45,780 bases of DNA from Acidobacteriota bacterium. Lineage in GTDB: Bacteria; Acidobacteriota; Terriglobia; Bryobacterales; Bryobacteraceae. A program made the translations under genes and the position numbers. The DNA lies in the NCBI GenBank assembly GCA_025350695.1, contig JANXXI010000339.1, positions 1-45,780 of the forward strand, read 5' to 3'. Positions 43,415 through 45,780 of the stretch are shown here, in pieces (within the stretch, counting starts at the first letter, position 1; every line of letters begins with the position of its first letter). The notes below the pieces were generated by a model. That model was not told the origin of the DNA. It saw only the letters and a list, made by a program, of their open reading frames with translations, and searched no databases.

Positions 43415-44113
43415 TTACGCGAGATCGAACAGGATTAGATCTGCTTGTTCGATACCGGTGACCTCAAGGTTACTTTCTTCAGAGATGGCCGCGCCGTCGC
43501 CGGCATGCAAATGGACGCTGTTCAGTGTGACGGAACCGGTAGCGACCTGGAGCCATGCATGGCGACCGGATGCCAGTGGAATCGGCAACTTGACGCCAGG
43601 GGCGACGTCGGCAACCGAAACAAAAGCATCCTGTTCGATGGGTGGCGTATCTTCCCGGCCATCGGGCGAGGTAATCAGTTGCCACCTGTTCTGGCGGCCC
43701 TCGGCGGCAAATTCCCGATCCTCAAAGCGTGGCGGTACGCCATTTTCAGCAGGCTGAATCCAGATCTGGTAGAAGTGCACGGGCTCGGTCTTTGAGTGGT
43801 TGTATTCGCTATGTTGGATGCCCGACCCAGCAGACATACGCTGCACGGCGCCGGGACGCAGAACTGCCTTGGCGCCCGTGGAATCCTGGTGCTCCAGCGC
43901 ACCTGTGATCACCCAGGTGATGATCTCCATGTTGCTGTGGCCGTGGCGGCCGAAGCCCATGCCGGGCGAAACCCGATCATCGTTGATGACGCGGAGCGCG
44001 CGGAAACCCATGTGTTTCGGGTCGTGGTACTGATTGAAGGAAAACGTGTGGCGGCTATCCAGCCAGCCGATGTTAGTTTCGCCGCGTTCGGCGGATGGAC
44101 GGATGGTGATCAT
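43415..44113 (-). CDS. Pirin-family cupin protein
   Basis: This is a 232-residue bicupin of the YhaK/pirin type. The metal ligands are in FGRHGHSNMEI (two His) and GIQHSEYNHS (His and Glu), and RALRVINDDRV lies before them. Characterised relatives oxidise quercetin or sense redox state; the role here is unknown. It is the first gene of an operon with the DedA-rhodanese gene 9 nt downstream, which would fit a redox or sulfur-stress theme. Confidence 0.92.
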   Translation of the reverse strand: MITIRPSAERGETNIGWLDSRHTFSFNQYHDPKHMGFRALRVINDDRVSPGMGFGRHGHSNMEIITWVITGALEHQDSTGAKAVLRPGAVQRMSAGSGIQHSEYNHSKTEPVHFYQIWIQPAENGVPPRFEDREFAAEGRQNRWQLITSPDGREDTPPIEQDAFVSVADVAPGVKLPIPLASGRHAWLQVATGSVTLNSVHLHAGDGAAISEESNLEVTGIEQADLILFDLA

Positions 44114-44217
44114 AAGCTAGGTCCTCAATTGTTCTTGTAGTGCCTATTTTGATGCGTGGCGATGGATTTAGATTCAGACGCCCCCACTTCCCGCGTAATT
44201 CGTATAAGATAGACCGC

Positions 44218-45012
44218 ATGCGCGCCACGTTCCGACTCGCCTCGTTGTGCTCCTTATTAGCTTGGTCTGCCGCTGTCTTCGCCCAGGACAACCAACAGGT
44301 CACGTTACCGAACTCGCCCGAAGACCTTGCTCGTGGCAAGAAACTATTCCTCGGATCCTGCACTTACTGCCATGGCCCCACAGGCGACGGAGGAAAGGGC
44401 GCCGACTTATCTCGTCAGGAGTTGGTTCGCGCCAAGACCGATGGTGACCTGGCTCGAATTATCGAAGTAGGTATCCCCGGTACGGAAATGCCGAGCGCCT
44501 GGCATATGACCCGCCGCGAAGTTACGCAAGTAGCCGCCTACGTCCGGACGTTGGCGAAAGTGGACATACAGGCGGTGGCTGGTGACGTGAATAAAGGCCG
44601 TGGATTGTACGCCAAGAACGGCTGCGCCAACTGCCATACTCTCAAAGTGGATGGCGTCTTCACCGGCGGCTTGATGGGCCCTGACCTTGCCAGTATCGGC
44701 CTGAAACGCAATGGGGCACATATTCGCGAATCCATAACAGACCCCGCGGCGAGCCTGCCGGAAGGCTTTGTGCCGGCGAAAGTGGTTACCCAAGCGGGAC
44801 GCACCATTAGCGGCCGCATCACACAGGAAGATACGTTCGCAATCGTCGTGCGCGACGCGGCGGGTAATAACCACGCCATGCTGAAGAAAGATGTGAAGTC
44901 CATCACGCGCGAGCCAAAATCGTCACCCATGCCTTCCTTCAAGGACAAACTCTCCGCCGTGGAATTGGATGACTTGGCCGCTTATCTTGCGTCGTTAAAG
45001 GAACAGTTATGA
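44218..45012 (+). CDS. Secreted dihaem cytochrome c
   Basis: This 264-residue protein starts at ATG 44218 (MRATFRLASL, Sec signal ending near VFAQ). The frame extends to 44140 without signal character, and a TATAAGAT box lies just upstream of 44218. Two haem-binding motifs are CTYCH (48-52) and CANCH (136-140), with likely axial Met ligands in GTEMPSAW and the C-terminal PMPSFKDKL. The later half includes a haem-free segment (GRTISGRITQEDTF) found in large cytochromes of this group. The stop overlaps the PQQ dehydrogenase start (ATGA), so it is the likely electron acceptor for that enzyme. Confidence 0.92.
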   Translation: MRATFRLASLCSLLAWSAAVFAQDNQQVTLPNSPEDLARGKKLFLGSCTYCHGPTGDGGKGADLSRQELVRAKTDGDLARIIEVGIPGTEMPSAWHMTRREVTQVAAYVRTLAKVDIQAVAGDVNKGRGLYAKNGCANCHTLKVDGVFTGGLMGPDLASIGLKRNGAHIRESITDPAASLPEGFVPAKVVTQAGRTISGRITQEDTFAIVVRDAAGNNHAMLKKDVKSITREPKSSPMPSFKDKLSAVELDDLAAYLASLKEQL

Positions 45013-45780
45013 AAATCTTCCTCACGCTTATGTTGGGCGCAGCGCTAAGCGCACAGAACGTTCCCTATCAGCGCATTCTAAACGCCGCCAAGGAGCCGGG
45101 TAACTGGCTCACTTACTCGGGCAATTACAACGGGCAGCGGCATTCGGCGTTGGATCTGATCAATACCGGGAACGTCAAGCGCCTCAAGGTCGCCTGGGTG
45201 CACAATGCAGGCGGAACGGAATCGTATCAGGCCACGCCTATTGTTGTTGACGGCGTGATGTTCCTGACGGAAGGGCCGAATGTGGTGAAGTCGATCGACA
45301 CGCGCACGGGCACTCTGCTATGGCGCTATGAGAAAAAGATCCCCAGCGATCTGCGTCTGTGTTGCGGCCGGCCGAATCGCGGCGTGGCGATTCTTGGCGA
45401 TACGGTCTACTACGGCTCAATTGACGCCCATATTATTGCACTCGATGCGCGCACGGGACGGCTGAAATGGGACGTCGAAATGGCGGACTACAAGTTGGGC
45501 TACTCGTCCACTGTCGCGCCCCTAGCGGTGAAAGACAAGATTATCCTCGGCGTGGCCGGCGGCGAGTTCGGCATCCGCGGTTTTATTGATGCTTACAACG
45601 CGAAAACGGGAAAGCGGGATTGGCGCTTCTATACCGTTCCAGGCCCCGGTGACCCCGATTTTGGGACGTGGGAAGGGGATTCGTGGAAGATCGGTTCCGG
45701 CTCGGTTTGGACCACGGGTTCGTTCGATCCCGAGTCGAACGCCACCATTTGGGGCATCGGCAATCCCGGCCCCGATTGGA
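45009..45780 (+). CDS. PQQ-dependent (quinoprotein) alcohol/sugar dehydrogenase, partial
   Basis: The start (ATG 45009) overlaps the cytochrome c stop; about 257 residues are in the window and the gene continues beyond it. After a Sec signal (MKIFLTLMLGAALSA) come NWLTYSGNYNGQRHSAL and propeller repeats (ALDARTGRLKWD, DAYNAKTGKRDWRF). The vicinal disulfide CCGRPNRG (Cys118-Cys119) sits over PQQ in this family. It is a periplasmic enzyme oxidising alcohols or sugars and passing electrons to cytochrome c. Confidence 0.93.
   Translation, partial: MKIFLTLMLGAALSAQNVPYQRILNAAKEPGNWLTYSGNYNGQRHSALDLINTGNVKRLKVAWVHNAGGTESYQATPIVVDGVMFLTEGPNVVKSIDTRTGTLLWRYEKKIPSDLRLCCGRPNRGVAILGDTVYYGSIDAHIIALDARTGRLKWDVEMADYKLGYSSTVAPLAVKDKIILGVAGGEFGIRGFIDAYNAKTGKRDWRFYTVPGPGDPDFGTWEGDSWKIGSGSVWTTGSFDPESNATIWGIGNPGPDW

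Overview
The window most likely comes from an Acidobacteriota genome of the Bryobacterales / Candidatus Solibacter type. The evidence is: a TIGR03437-type Solibacter C-terminal domain (28066-29283); an Oar-like TonB receptor fragment; a PadR regulator translationally coupled to a protein with a permease-prefix-like segment; many secreted proteins carrying Sec or Tat signals; and a moderately GC-rich sequence. No tRNA, rRNA or CRISPR array was seen.

Layout. 1-4230: tail of an unknown gene, a two-helix membrane protein, a Tat-exported enolase-superfamily dehydratase, and an unknown three-gene envelope cluster followed by a 14-codon ORF. 4231-8311: small membrane protein, degenerate GGDEF protein, a coupled esterase / sulfatase-modifying-factor-fold pair, a winged-helix gene remnant and an unknown protein. 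8365-13587: a co-directional, partly overlapping run of a microcompartment shell protein, a CoA-acylating aldehyde dehydrogenase with an unusual C-terminus, an unknown protein, RecJ and a HEAT-repeat protein. 13674-18603 (minus): orphan Flp pilin, a PH-like / DUF218 / ABC exporter operon and gatB. 18604-19734: 1.1 kb without a convincing gene but with palindromes. 19735-24536: secreted proteins, an MFS-like spermidine-synthase fusion and the rplU-rpmA-obg operon. 24933-29700: a decayed zone with a beheaded TonB receptor, a dipeptidase gene split by an inversion, an MBL-fold gene with a broken 5' end and a DUF1801-like remnant. 29699-40803: secreted esterase, BNR-repeat/dockerin protein, a small gene overlapped by an inverted-repeat element, M48 protease, a mosaic LssY_C outer-membrane protein, a DinB-like protein, and a PadR / SRPBCC pair. 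40917-45780: two unknown ORFs, patatin, a DedA-rhodanese gene with an in-frame UGA, pirin, and a dihaem cytochrome c with a PQQ dehydrogenase.

The most interesting signal is the DedA-rhodanese gene on the minus strand (42476-43405). Its conceptual ORF stops at a TGA exactly where I expect the second Cys of a C-S-C active-site motif. The frame then continues for 42 residues that complete a textbook rhodanese domain. A 6-bp/5-nt hairpin with a G in the loop lies 15 nt after the TGA, inside the spacing window of bacterial SECIS elements. This fits a selenocysteine-containing sulfurtransferase. The alternative is a single C-to-A nonsense mutation. The second highlight is the aldehyde dehydrogenase at 8686-10497, which carries two encapsulation-peptide-like helices, a Pro-rich linker and an extra small C-terminal domain beside a lone BMC shell gene.

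Functional links. Cytochrome c and the PQQ dehydrogenase overlap by 4 nt and form a periplasmic alcohol/sugar oxidation pair. Pirin and DedA-rhodanese form an operon. PadR and the SRPBCC protein are translationally coupled. The shell protein and the aldehyde dehydrogenase presumably work in one metabolosome, whose other components are not in this window.
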